From: a bacterium BMS3Abin14
GTDB taxonomy: Bacteria; BMS3Abin14
NCBI GenBank assembly: GCA_002897695.1
Contig: BDTG01000025.1
Location: forward strand, 1 to 19,406
Length of the DNA: 19,406 bases
Reading direction: 5' to 3'
Shown: in pieces, positions 6,501-14,420 of the stretch
How positions within the stretch are numbered: the stretch's first letter is position 1
How the letters are laid out: each line of letters starts with the position of its first letter
Notes under the pieces: model-generated
Told to the model about the DNA's origin: nothing
Seen by the model: only the letters and a program-made list of their open reading frames with translations
Database searches by the model: none
Translations under genes and position numbers: made by a program

Positions 6501-7379
6501 GTGTCTCTTTTCCAGAGGAAACCAGGCTCACTGGTAAAATTTTCCTGTTGGGTGCTTTTCGCCACAGTTTTCTTTCTCATCATCGGTCTCAGCCCTATTC
6601 CTTCCCACAGTGGTCCTGTTATCGAGGTGTTTGCGGGATCCGTCTCCATGATGGTTCTTGAAGAAGCTGTCTCAAGTTTCGAAAAATCTACCGGCAGCAG
6701 GGTTGACATGATATTCAGTGGGTCGGGAAGCGCACTCGCCCAGATGCGGCTCGCCCGGCACGGGGACCTTTACATTCCCGCATCCCAGCAGTTCATGGAT
6801 ATTGCTCTGGAAAAAGGCGTGGTAGATCGGTCTTCAGTGGTTCGTCTCGCCTATCTGGTTCCAGCTATAGGTGTGGCCGCGGGAAACCCAAAGGGAATCC
6901 ATGGACTTGATGACCTCCTTCGCTCCGATGTCAGATTTGTTATGGCGCGACCGGATACTGTAAGTATTGGACTATTCGCTGCGGAAATATTTGATAAAAA
7001 CGGTCTGGGCAAAGAGGCCAGATCCAGGGTCAGCGGCTTTACTGAATCTTTCGCCCAGGAGGTTCAGTTGCTCATCCTCGGGACCGCGGATGCTATCATT
7101 GGCTGGTCCGTTCTCGGTAATTGGGATCCGGACAAACTCGAAGTGATCCCAATACAGCCGTCCAGCGTTCCGCGGATCGCTTACATTTCAGGTGCGGTTT
7201 CAGTATATTCAAAGAACCCGGTTCTGGCTCGGGGCTTTCTCAATTATTTGGCCGGCGAGAAGGGAAAAGCTATTTTCGAATCACATGGCTATCCGACGGA
7301 TGTGAATGATATTCGCCACATGGTCACACCTGCCGTTACCGTAGGTGGTCGATACGAACTTCTGGATCGGTGGAGATAA
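6501..7379 (+). CDS. modA: Molybdate (or tungstate) ABC transporter substrate-binding protein
   Basis: 292 residues from GTG 6501, with GGAG (6489-6492) upstream and only 3 bp after the previous stop. A signal peptide is evident: basic start, hydrophobic core about 15-32, then SHSGP. The mature part follows ModA: a VFAGSVS start, FSGSGSALAQMRLARHGDLYIPAS, an interdomain DDLLR region and the C-terminal FLNYLAGEKGKAIFESHGY. ModA-type proteins capture oxyanions in the periplasm and pass them to ModB. Molybdate is the likely ligand given moeA, mobA and mobB alongside, but tungstate cannot be excluded by sequence. The stop overlaps the modB start by one base (TAATG), indicating translational coupling. 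Confidence 0.88.
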   Translation: MSLFQRKPGSLVKFSCWVLFATVFFLIIGLSPIPSHSGPVIEVFAGSVSMMVLEEAVSSFEKSTGSRVDMIFSGSGSALAQMRLARHGDLYIPASQQFMDIALEKGVVDRSSVVRLAYLVPAIGVAAGNPKGIHGLDDLLRSDVRFVMARPDTVSIGLFAAEIFDKNGLGKEARSRVSGFTESFAQEVQLLILGTADAIIGWSVLGNWDPDKLEVIPIQPSSVPRIAYISGAVSVYSKNPVLARGFLNYLAGEKGKAIFESHGYPTDVNDIRHMVTPAVTVGGRYELLDRWR

Positions 7380-8167
7380 TGTCAGGGTGGCGCAATTGGG
7401 GATTCTATACGGCTATCGTATGTGCCTTGGCTCTCTCCCTCGGGCTGATCTTTGCCATCTTGTTCTCTCAGTTGGGTTACAGCGGGATCGGGCAGTCCCT
7501 GAACTCCTTTCTGGACCCTGGAATAAGACACGCGATACTATTGAGCCTGTTAACCGCCACGGGTTCCGCCATTCTTGCATTGCTTGTGGGGATACCTGCG
7601 GCATACGGCCTGGCGCGGTACCGGTTTCCCGGTTCTCTCATCGTTGATGTCCTGCTTGATCTGCCCATTGTCCTCTCCCCGGTGGCGGTGGGGCTATCCA
7701 TGCTCCTGTTCTTCCGGTCCGGGATGGGACAGTGGATTGAAAGCCATTTGATCCGTTTTGTTTTCGAGATCCCGGGGATCCTCCTCTCCCAGTTTATCGT
7801 GGCTCTGGCCCTGACCATCCGGGTTCTTAAAGCGGTGTTCCAGAACATCGACGAAAGATACGAACAGGTGGCTTGTTTCCTCGGGTGCACGCCGTGGCTG
7901 GCCTTCCGGAAGGTGACCTTTCCTCTCGCAGGCAAAGGGATCATGGCGGTGTTTATCCTGGCCTGGGCCAGATCCATTGGTGAATTCGGTGCGACCGTGA
8001 CCCTGGCCGGCGCTATACCGCGGAAAACGGAAACGATCCCCGTAGCGATTTACCTGCGCATGGCCCGTGTGGATATCTCCGGGGCTGTTTCCCTCATGAT
8101 CGTCCTTTCCTTTATCAGTCTTCTCGTCCTTCTCGGTGTCAGGATTCTGGCAGGGAGACAGAGATGA
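7379..8167 (+). CDS. modB: Molybdate ABC transporter permease
   Basis: 262 residues from ATG 7379. This start is favoured over GTG 7370 because GGTGGAG (7369-7375) lies immediately upstream and the ATG overlaps the modA stop. The protein has about six membrane helices. The ABC-permease EAA-type loop is visible as EQVACFLGCTPWLAFRKVTFPLAGKG, read here as EQVACFLG followed by FRKVTFPL, which contacts the ATPase. ARSIGEFGATVTLAG, typical of ModB/CysT-type permeases, follows. It forms the inner-membrane channel for molybdate. The stop overlaps the modC start by 4 bp (ATGA). Confidence 0.93.
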   Translation: MSGWRNWGFYTAIVCALALSLGLIFAILFSQLGYSGIGQSLNSFLDPGIRHAILLSLLTATGSAILALLVGIPAAYGLARYRFPGSLIVDVLLDLPIVLSPVAVGLSMLLFFRSGMGQWIESHLIRFVFEIPGILLSQFIVALALTIRVLKAVFQNIDERYEQVACFLGCTPWLAFRKVTFPLAGKGIMAVFILAWARSIGEFGATVTLAGAIPRKTETIPVAIYLRMARVDISGAVSLMIVLSFISLLVLLGVRILAGRQR

Positions 8168-9258
8168 TCGAGGCCACCGGTCTCAGCGTTACATTTGGAA
8201 AGTTCCTACTGCGGGAGTTGAATCTAACTATTCATCCAGGAGAGAGTTTTTTTATCCTCGGGCCCTCGGGGGCCGGAAAATCACTTCTTCTGGAGACGCT
8301 TCTGGGAATTCGCCGACCTGACGCCGGCAAGGTCTTTCTGGAAGGACGGGACATCACTGAGCTTCCTCCAGCTGAGCGTCAGGTGGCCTATGTTCCCCAG
8401 GACCTTGCCCTTTTCCCCCACCTTTCCGTCCGAGAGAACATTCTGTTCGGCCTGAAGGTTCAGAAAAGTTCCTCAGAGGATATGTCGGAGCGTCTGAACC
8501 GCATGGTTGATCTTCTGGATCTGCACGATATCATTCCCAGGAAGAGCGTTCTTAGCCTCTCAGGCGGTGAGAAGCAAAGGGTGGCGTTGGCCAGGGCTCT
8601 CATCCTCAATCCCAAGGTCCTCTTCATGGATGAGCCGTTCAAAGCCTTGGATATTTCCCTGAGACGAAGGCTGCTTACGGAGGTCAGGCACCTCCAGAGG
8701 GAACTCGGGTTGACTCTGGTGCACGTGACGCATGATCCGGAGGAAGGATTTCTTATGGCGGACCGGATGGTCCTCTTAATGAACGGCCGCATCGAGCAGA
8801 TGGGAACTCCCAATGAGTTGTACTACAAACCCGGCAACCTCCGGGTGGCCACGTTCCTGATGCTGCAGAACATCTTTCCGGGACGGATGGGAAAGAAGAC
8901 GGGCGATGGTTACCAGGAGATCAGTTTGGAGGACGAGGATCTAATGCTGCTTTCCACGCCTTCATCAAGGTTTCCCGAAGGGAGCCCCGTGCTGGTTGGC
9001 GCAAGGCCGGAAGAGGTGATCATCGTCGAACCGGGCCGCCCGCCTGACACAGAACATCAGAAGAACCTTCTTCTCGCAGAAGTAACAGGATGGGTTGACC
9101 TCGGACATTACCGGTCGGTGAACCTGAGAGTTGGTCAGTTGAAACTGGAGAGCTGGCTGAGTATCCGGGAGGCCCGGGAGTGTCCCCTTAACGTGGGCAT
9201 GGAAGTCTGGTGCCACATCAGACCCTGGAGCTTCTGCCTCCTCACTCCTGAATCGTAA
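8164..9258 (+). CDS. modC: Molybdate ABC transporter ATP-binding protein
   Basis: 364 residues. The ATPase domain is complete: Walker A GPSGAGKS (33-40), Q-loop VPQD (78-81), signature LSGGEKQR (132-139), Walker B VLFMDE (152-157) and the H-loop His190 in VTHD. The region from about 235 to 364 is a C-terminal regulatory extension as in ModC/CysA proteins (MOP/TOBE-like), ending in CHIRPWSFCLL, and may sense oxyanion. It powers molybdate uptake with ModA and ModB. It starts inside the modB stop codon region (4-bp overlap) and is the last gene of the + strand block. A strong hairpin follows 50 bp later. Confidence 0.93.
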   Translation: MIEATGLSVTFGKFLLRELNLTIHPGESFFILGPSGAGKSLLLETLLGIRRPDAGKVFLEGRDITELPPAERQVAYVPQDLALFPHLSVRENILFGLKVQKSSSEDMSERLNRMVDLLDLHDIIPRKSVLSLSGGEKQRVALARALILNPKVLFMDEPFKALDISLRRRLLTEVRHLQRELGLTLVHVTHDPEEGFLMADRMVLLMNGRIEQMGTPNELYYKPGNLRVATFLMLQNIFPGRMGKKTGDGYQEISLEDEDLMLLSTPSSRFPEGSPVLVGARPEEVIIVEPGRPPDTEHQKNLLLAEVTGWVDLGHYRSVNLRVGQLKLESWLSIREARECPLNVGMEVWCHIRPWSFCLLTPES

Positions 9259-9307
9259 GTGGTCAGAGAACTGTTCTTTTATCTAGCATGCCGGGCAAAT
9301 TCAGATT

Positions 9308-9340
9308 CCGGGCGGCGGAGTTCTATACTCCGCCGCCCGG
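9308..9340. terminator. Hairpin terminator between the convergent modC and ttrA-like genes
   Basis: CCGGGCGGCGGAG (9308-9320) and CTCCGCCGCCCGG (9328-9340) form a perfect 13-bp GC-rich stem with a 7-nt loop. TTGTTT follows on the + strand, so it works best for the modABC transcript. On the minus strand the following AATCTGA is not a T-run, but the stem may still stop or protect the opposing mRNA. Confidence 0.8.
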
Positions 9341-9351
9341 TTGTTTCAGGA

Positions 9352-12300
9352 TCAGGCGGGTACCACCTTGACCTTGGTGTCATAGAATGACGAGGATCCC
9401 CCGATCGGATCGGTCAGGCACATATCTCCCAGGGCCGGGTCGATACGCATGGCGGCGTTGGGACAGATCCCCTTGCCGCGGCGCTTGTCGCCCTTGACCA
9501 CCTTGCCGTCGACCTTGACGTCGTTGGCACCGTAGGCCCAGTGGCCGCAGGACCAGGAGACCGCCACCACACCGGGGCGGATCCCTTCGATCACCTTGAC
9601 CTTGCCACCGACCGACCGGTCGAGGCCATGGCCGATTTGCCACATGCCGTCCGGGTTACTGGCGGAGACGATATTGGCATGGCCGCCATCACGCAGACCA
9701 AGCTTCCTGGCATCGCGCGAGTTCATCAAAATGTAGTTCTCGGCCAGTTCACGTCCTTGGGACCAGTAGTTGCCGATGGTTCGTGATTGCCCGCCGACGA
9801 TGTCCTTATAGGTGATCAGTGTCATGTCATAGCCGGCATCCTTGACTTCTTTGCCGTGAAAATCGCGGATCGGATCGGCCAGAGCCAATCCGGAGAAGCG
9901 CTTGCCGGTACCGGGGTGTTTGGCCAGGCCCACTTTTTCAACGTAAAGATTGAACGGCCCCTTGTACTGATGATTAACCTTGTTCCCCTTGTAGGCATGC
10001 TCGGCGTCTTCGAAGCGGCCACCGCGATTCAGTACGGTGATGGTGCGCAGGAACATGTCATCACCCAGAATCCTGCGCCAGCGCTGTGGGTCATAAGCGT
10101 AGCCGGAGAGATACTTGCGTGCCTCGGCAAAAATTTGCTGTTCTTTCTCGTCGGCGGGGGGCACCTGGTTATTCGGCTTGTCGCCTTGAGCCAGGTTGGC
10201 GACCATACGGATGAACCAGTCGTCAGCGCGCTCCAACGGCTGATCCTTGCCTAAGCCATCCTTGCCGTGGTTCGGCAGGTCGAGTCGCTCGGCAAGCGCC
10301 AGCAGAACCGCTTCCATCCCCAGCGGCTGCTCGACACCGAAAACCTTGACCTTCTCGGTCATTGCCTGGACCAGCGGCTGACGGACCCTGGAAACGGCAG
10401 TCAGCAGGTCAGGCGTAGGATGAGGCGTACCCCAGCGCTCCCAGATGGCGGTGTCGGGGAAGATGTAATCAGCGTACATGGAGGTTTCGCCGATGACGAT
10501 ATCCGAGGCAAACAACAGCGGGATCTTGTTCAGGTCCTGAAGAACCTCGATGTTCTTGTTCGCTCCCGGAACACTCAGTGCCGGGCTCCCCTTGTGCAGG
10601 AAAAGGGCATCGACAGTGTAGGGATAGTCCATGGCGGCCGAGGGGATGATTTCTTGATAGATGTTGCCGGAGAAGGGATACCAGCAACGTTTGGCCGGGT
10701 AGCCGGCGAACAGGGTCGAATCCTCATACCTGTATTTTTCACGGGTGAGGGGCACGCCGAACGCTTTCGTCTTGTCGGCATAGAGCTTCTTGATGTTATA
10801 GGGACCGTTCTTGCTACCGTCCTCGTGCCAGTGGCCGCCACCAGCCTGCAGACCTCCCTTCCAATCGGCGTTGCCGTTCAACACATTGAGGGTGATGATC
10901 GCCTGGGCGTTGTAGTAGCCGTTGGTGTGCTGAACCGGACCACGATAGAGTTCGGCCACCGCCTGCTTGCCGTAAGAGGAAAAGTCCCTGGCGGCACGAA
11001 CGATTTCAGCCTTGGGCAAACCGCACTCGTCGGCCCACTGGGCCACAGTCTTACCGTGGGCCATTTCGGTGAGCAGGGAGAAGACCGTTTTGACCTTATG
11101 GCCACCGACGGTTCCGACAAAAGTGAGATCGCCGACGACCGGCTTGCCATTTTGGACATCAACAGCAGTGGGCCGGCCACCGACCATGGCAACAAATTCT
11201 TCCTTGCCGCCGACTCCGGCTTCGCCGGCGCGCAACAGAGCGCCAGGACCGTCCTTGTCGATTTTGACCAGATAGGTAGCGTTGCTCCAGGTGGTCTCCT
11301 TGACCGCATTGGCCGCCGTCTTGTTGGCGCAGGTTAGATACTTGGCATCATAACGCTTGTTGTCGATGATCCAGCGGATCACGCCGTAGGCCAGAGCGGC
11401 ATCGGTGCCCGGCTTAAGCGGCAACCACTGCTGAGCCTTGGCCGCGGTCTTGGAGAAACGCGGATCGGCCACGGCGATCTTCAGCGTACCATCGGAGAGC
11501 CCCTGGGTGACCTTGCGTGCCAGGCTGGTCGGCCCGAAGTTGGCCTCGAAGGCCCCGGTGCCGAAGTAGAGGATATATTTCGAATTGTAGATATCGGGTT
11601 TCATGTGGTGCTTGCCGCTGCCCCACTTGCCCTTGTCCCACTTGCGGGTCATCTCGTAGTAGCCGATATGGTGGGACTGCTCGCAGATAGAAGTGTGTTC
11701 GAACCAGTTGATACTGCCGAAGCAATCCATCTGCCAGCGCTTGGAGAACTCCTTGCGGCCATGCTCGATCCGGCCGTTCATGATGACAAATCTATTGTTT
11801 TTCGGACCGAGATCGGGGTGGTTGGGATCGATCAGGGTATCAAGGTACCTGGCGTACTTGGCCTTGAAATCGGCCAGCTTCACCTTCTTCTTGCCGACGG
11901 CAGCGGCGTCCTTGGCCATGGCGGCCGCGACCTTACTGTCGCGCAGTGCATAGGTTTCCTTGAGACCCTTGACGGTACGATTTTTCTCTCCGGCAACATG
12001 CTTAAAAAGCTTGCCGCCGTTGACGATTTCATTAACCGCCTGGTCGAAAGAGACCACCTGCCACTTGTTCTCTCCACGCTTGCCGGCGCGCTTGAGCACC
12101 TTGACAATGCGGTAGGGATCGTACAGTGACTGGATGCCGGCCTGACCTTTGGGACAGAGGTGGCCGTCAACCTTCGCCGCCTCGGCCAGGTTGGTTTTAT
12201 ACGATAGATGCGGGCTCATGGTCATGGCGCTGTAAGGGTTGCCGTCGATTTTGACCAGCACGCCATTGAGGATTTTACCCTTGATACTGCAGGCGGTGTG

Positions 12301-12540
12301 GCACTGTAGGCAAGCTCCGTAAATAATGTTTTCGGCCTTGGCCAATTCATAGGTGTCGTCCGCTGAAAGCGTCCCGGCCTCGGCCTTGGCCACCATACCG
12401 AGCGCCCATTCCATCTGGCTGGCGACCAGCAGCGAACCGCCCAAAAATGCGCCGCACTTCAAAAAACCGCGGCGGTTGACTCCTTTTTCATCGATCACTT
12501 CCGCTTGGGCGGCAATCTGTTCTTTATCCTTCTTTTTCAT
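9352..12540 (-). CDS. TtrA-like molybdopterin oxidoreductase, catalytic subunit (tetrathionate/selenate/arsenate-reductase type)
   Basis: 1062 residues. A twin-arginine signal, NRRGFLKCGAFLGG (22-35), predicts export of the folded protein. The [4Fe-4S] site is Cys77-x2-Cys80-x3-Cys84 and Cys129 (HLCPKG). The probable Mo ligand is Cys286 in EHTSICEQSHH, which aligns by eye with the cysteine of Salmonella TtrA. GKRGENKWQVVSFDQ, LKPGTDAALAYGVIRWI and the late PGVVAVS stretch also follow TtrA, as does the length (TtrA about 1020). A Lys/Ala-rich insertion lies at about 178-235. The family reduces inorganic oxyanions with a bis-MGD cofactor in the periplasm, and the true substrate is unknown. It is translated 12 bp after the TtrB-like gene, with GGAGGG upstream. 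No TtrC anchor gene is present in the window. Confidence 0.85.
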   Translation of the reverse strand: MKKKDKEQIAAQAEVIDEKGVNRRGFLKCGAFLGGSLLVASQMEWALGMVAKAEAGTLSADDTYELAKAENIIYGACLQCHTACSIKGKILNGVLVKIDGNPYSAMTMSPHLSYKTNLAEAAKVDGHLCPKGQAGIQSLYDPYRIVKVLKRAGKRGENKWQVVSFDQAVNEIVNGGKLFKHVAGEKNRTVKGLKETYALRDSKVAAAMAKDAAAVGKKKVKLADFKAKYARYLDTLIDPNHPDLGPKNNRFVIMNGRIEHGRKEFSKRWQMDCFGSINWFEHTSICEQSHHIGYYEMTRKWDKGKWGSGKHHMKPDIYNSKYILYFGTGAFEANFGPTSLARKVTQGLSDGTLKIAVADPRFSKTAAKAQQWLPLKPGTDAALAYGVIRWIIDNKRYDAKYLTCANKTAANAVKETTWSNATYLVKIDKDGPGALLRAGEAGVGGKEEFVAMVGGRPTAVDVQNGKPVVGDLTFVGTVGGHKVKTVFSLLTEMAHGKTVAQWADECGLPKAEIVRAARDFSSYGKQAVAELYRGPVQHTNGYYNAQAIITLNVLNGNADWKGGLQAGGGHWHEDGSKNGPYNIKKLYADKTKAFGVPLTREKYRYEDSTLFAGYPAKRCWYPFSGNIYQEIIPSAAMDYPYTVDALFLHKGSPALSVPGANKNIEVLQDLNKIPLLFASDIVIGETSMYADYIFPDTAIWERWGTPHPTPDLLTAVSRVRQPLVQAMTEKVKVFGVEQPLGMEAVLLALAERLDLPNHGKDGLGKDQPLERADDWFIRMVANLAQGDKPNNQVPPADEKEQQIFAEARKYLSGYAYDPQRWRRILGDDMFLRTITVLNRGGRFEDAEHAYKGNKVNHQYKGPFNLYVEKVGLAKHPGTGKRFSGLALADPIRDFHGKEVKDAGYDMTLITYKDIVGGQSRTIGNYWSQGRELAENYILMNSRDARKLGLRDGGHANIVSASNPDGMWQIGHGLDRSVGGKVKVIEGIRPGVVAVSWSCGHWAYGANDVKVDGKVVKGDKRRGKGICPNAAMRIDPALGDMCLTDPIGGSSSFYDTKVKVVPA

Positions 12541-12552
12541 CGTCGCCCTCCT

Positions 12553-13284
12553 TTATCCGTGGCACTTGGCGCAGCTGTAAGCATCGGCGCCAAGATAACG
12601 GGTTATCGGTTTGGTCCCAAAATCGGCCCCAAAAACATAAAGTCCCTTCTCTTTGGCCATCTGCGCCACCAGGGAGCTGGAGTCGTCCAGATCACCGAAG
12701 TAGTTCGCCTCACCGATACAGGTAGACACACAGGCAGGCAACATCCCGGCTTCGATCCGGTGCAGACAGTAATGGCACTTGCGGTTCTTGCCGATCTTGC
12801 CCTTGCGGCCGGCTTCCTTGCCATATTCAAAGGTATCAGCGTCCTCATAGGCTTCACGTTTTGGGGTGTCTTCGGTGTAGTATTCACCCTTATCGGTAAA
12901 CATCACCCCATAGGGGCAGGCGGCCGTGACTTTCGGATCGCCGGTATTCTTGACATAGTCGATCCGCACCACGCCATCTTTGCCCTTGGTGACCGAGCCA
13001 TCCTTGCAGGCCTTGACACAGGGAGCATTGTCACACTGCATGCAGAGATTCGGCATGAAGTAATGGCGGACATTCGGATACTCGCCGTCTTCTGCATCTT
13101 TAACAAAACGATAGTCGACATCCAGGGGCGTCTTGTTCTCAGCTTTGCAAGCAACAGTACAGCCATGACAGCCAACACACTTGCGGATGTCGACTATCAT
13201 CGCCCAGCGTCTCTGCTCCAGTGGTTTGACCAGTGCGCGCTGGATGTCGGCACGCATCTGTTCTAAAACAGACTGCTCACTCAC
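12553..13284 (-). CDS. TtrB-like iron-sulfur electron-transfer subunit with one defective cluster motif and a C-terminal CxxCH
   Basis: 243 residues from GTG 13284, with an ideal AGGAGGT (13296-13290). Four-cluster ferredoxin of the DmsB/TtrB type: Cys36/39/42/46, Cys81/84/89/93 and Cys170/173/185/189 are complete. The third motif, expected as C-x2-C-x2-C-x3-CPY, reads NTGDPKVTAACPYG: only Cys123 remains, with Asn113, Asp116 and Val119 in the other places. One cluster is therefore probably absent. The protein ends SCAKCHG, a CxxCH haem-c-type motif at 238-242. RRWAMIVDIRKCVGC and CLHRIEAGMLPACVSTC follow TtrB closely. It has no signal peptide of its own, so it is likely exported bound to the Tat-substrate catalytic subunit. 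It is the first gene of a two-gene operon. Confidence 0.87.
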   Translation of the reverse strand: MSEQSVLEQMRADIQRALVKPLEQRRWAMIVDIRKCVGCHGCTVACKAENKTPLDVDYRFVKDAEDGEYPNVRHYFMPNLCMQCDNAPCVKACKDGSVTKGKDGVVRIDYVKNTGDPKVTAACPYGVMFTDKGEYYTEDTPKREAYEDADTFEYGKEAGRKGKIGKNRKCHYCLHRIEAGMLPACVSTCIGEANYFGDLDDSSSLVAQMAKEKGLYVFGADFGTKPITRYLGADAYSCAKCHG

Positions 13285-13350
13285 TTGATACCTCCTGGAT
13301 AAAGGGGAATACTTCTGGAACCTCTTCTCAACTCACAACAATAATAGTTA

Positions 13351-13379
13351 ATTTTAACATAGATCATTTTTTTTGACAA
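13351..13379 (-). promoter_or_regulatory. Strong sigma70-type promoter of the ttrBA-like operon
   Basis: On the minus strand TTGTCA (13379-13374), exactly 17 bp, then TAAAAT (13356-13351) match the sigma70 consensus at 5 of 6 bases each. Transcription would start near 13344, about 60 nt before the GTG at 13284. I see no FNR-type or other known operator around it. Confidence 0.6.
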
Positions 13380-13422
13380 TTAATAATGACGGACTCGCAA
13401 AAAGTATCATTCTTCCAACTAT

Positions 13423-13451
13423 TTGAAAATATTGGATAAAGTTCAAATAAT
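13423..13451 (+). promoter_or_regulatory. Promoter of the truncated transposase gene
   Basis: TTGAAA (13423-13428), 17 bp, then AATAAT (13446-13451), both 5 of 6 to consensus, point to the transposase remnant at 13518. It diverges from the ttrBA-like promoter. Confidence 0.45.
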
Positions 13452-13517
13452 CCTTTTAACGGGGCGTGGTTTATGGTAGAATATGGCAATGAAATCAATG
13501 ATTTGCGAGGAGTTGCC

Positions 13518-13970
13518 ATGTTCTATACCAAGGACCACAAAACCCTCAACATGTTCGATCCTTTCGAACATTTAGGCCCTAAGCGCCGCAAGCTTCTTGA
13601 AAGTTCCTGGGCTCATCTTTTCCGACAGGAGATCCTCCCTGATCTGCCTGTGCATAAGTTGACCGGCATTTACAGCGAACTTCACGGCCGTCCCACCAAG
13701 GAGCTATACGCCATGCTGGGGCTGATGATCATCCAGCAGATGCACGATCTGACCGACGACGAGGCGGCCGACAAGTTTGCCTTCGACATCCAGTGGCAAT
13801 ACGCCTTGAATGTCACCGGCGGGTCGGACGAGGAAGCCTATATCAGTTCCAGGACTCTGTGGAGCATGCGCAATATCCTTACCGAACACAACCTCTATCT
13901 TCCCCTGTTCGAGTCCGTTACCGACAAGCTTGCCAAGTTGTTTAACATAGACACCGGCAAACAGCGCATT
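13518..13970 (+). pseudogene. Truncated IS1182-type (DUF772) transposase, N-terminal third only
   Basis: 151 codons from ATG 13518 (GAGGAG at about 13506-13511) read as a DUF772/IS1182-family transposase start: a KTLNMFDPFEHLGPKRRKLL opening, LHGRPTKELYAMLGLMIIQ and FDIQWQYALNV. Similarity stops abruptly after KQRI at 13970. The open frame runs on to 14378 but the rest is repeat sequence, not transposase. Such transposases are usually about 450-550 residues, so the catalytic region is gone. It marks the border between the ttr-like operon and the accessory region. Confidence 0.75.
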
Positions 13971-14030
13971 CGGAGACATGGAGACACGGAGAGATTATGC
14001 CCGTCATTGCGCCTGTCCACCGACTTGTCA

Positions 14031-14178
14031 CGGCGAAGCTTTAGCGAAGACGGAAGCTTTATGCGAAGGTGGAAACAGCAGAGTCCTGTGCGCGGCAATC
14101 CCGTGCGAAGCCGTGCATGTCATTGCGGCACCCTTAGATCGCCACGGGATCGCTTCCGTCTTCGCCGAGGCTTCGACG
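14031..14178. repeat. Large nested inverted repeat
   Basis: The left arm 14031-14057 and right arm 14152-14178 are complementary at 23 of 27 positions, with a perfect 14-bp core GCGAAGACGGAAGC / GCTTCCGTCTTCGC. Inside, ATCCCGTG (14098-14105) pairs with CACGGGAT (14143-14150). The right arm is continuous with that inner arm, whereas the left is split by about 40 bp. A long cruciform or RNA hairpin is possible. Confidence 0.6.
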
Positions 14179-14378
14179 TTACAGGCCGCAAGGAACACAG
14201 CTCGCTGACATCGCGGCACGTTGGACCCTGGAACGTGGAACATGGAACTACCGCCGGTGTCAGAGACAGGGGAAAAGCTGGTCAAACGTCCAATGCCTGC
14301 CGCGGCGACCTGTCGCGTCGAAGTTCGAAGAACGAAGACGGGTCTGCGGAAAAGGCAATACAAAGGCAAGTAAGTTAG

Positions 14379-14420
14379 AAACCTGAGAATCTGAGCTCCG
14401 GACCCACGGGTTACCATCTT
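14379..14420 (+). repeat. Dispersed repeat, copy 2
   Basis: AAACCTGAGAATCTGAGCTC begins this copy and GTTACCATCTT ends it. It agrees with 18621-18663 at about 36 of 42 positions. Confidence 0.6.

Noticed and set aside
10267-11337. 356-codon + strand frame opposite the catalytic subunit gene
   Set aside because: It is the antisense of a clear molybdoenzyme. Long antisense frames are expected in GC-rich genes; it has no ribosome binding site and no domain.
12289-12312. CLQCH in the catalytic subunit as a haem c site
   Set aside because: It is part of the C-x2-C-x3-C iron-sulfur motif of the molybdoenzyme family, with the fourth cysteine at 129.
12505-13266. 253-codon + strand frame opposite the TtrB-like gene
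   Set aside because: Antisense shadow of a gene with unmistakable Fe-S motifs.
13373-13378. TTGACA on the + strand as a transposase promoter
   Set aside because: No -10 at proper spacing; the overlapping minus-strand TTGTCA-17-TAAAAT and the later TTGAAA-17-AATAAT are better.
13971-14378. C-terminal 136 codons of the open frame that begins with the transposase
   Set aside because: The sequence is a chain of inverted and dispersed repeats that happens to stay open; it is not transposase.
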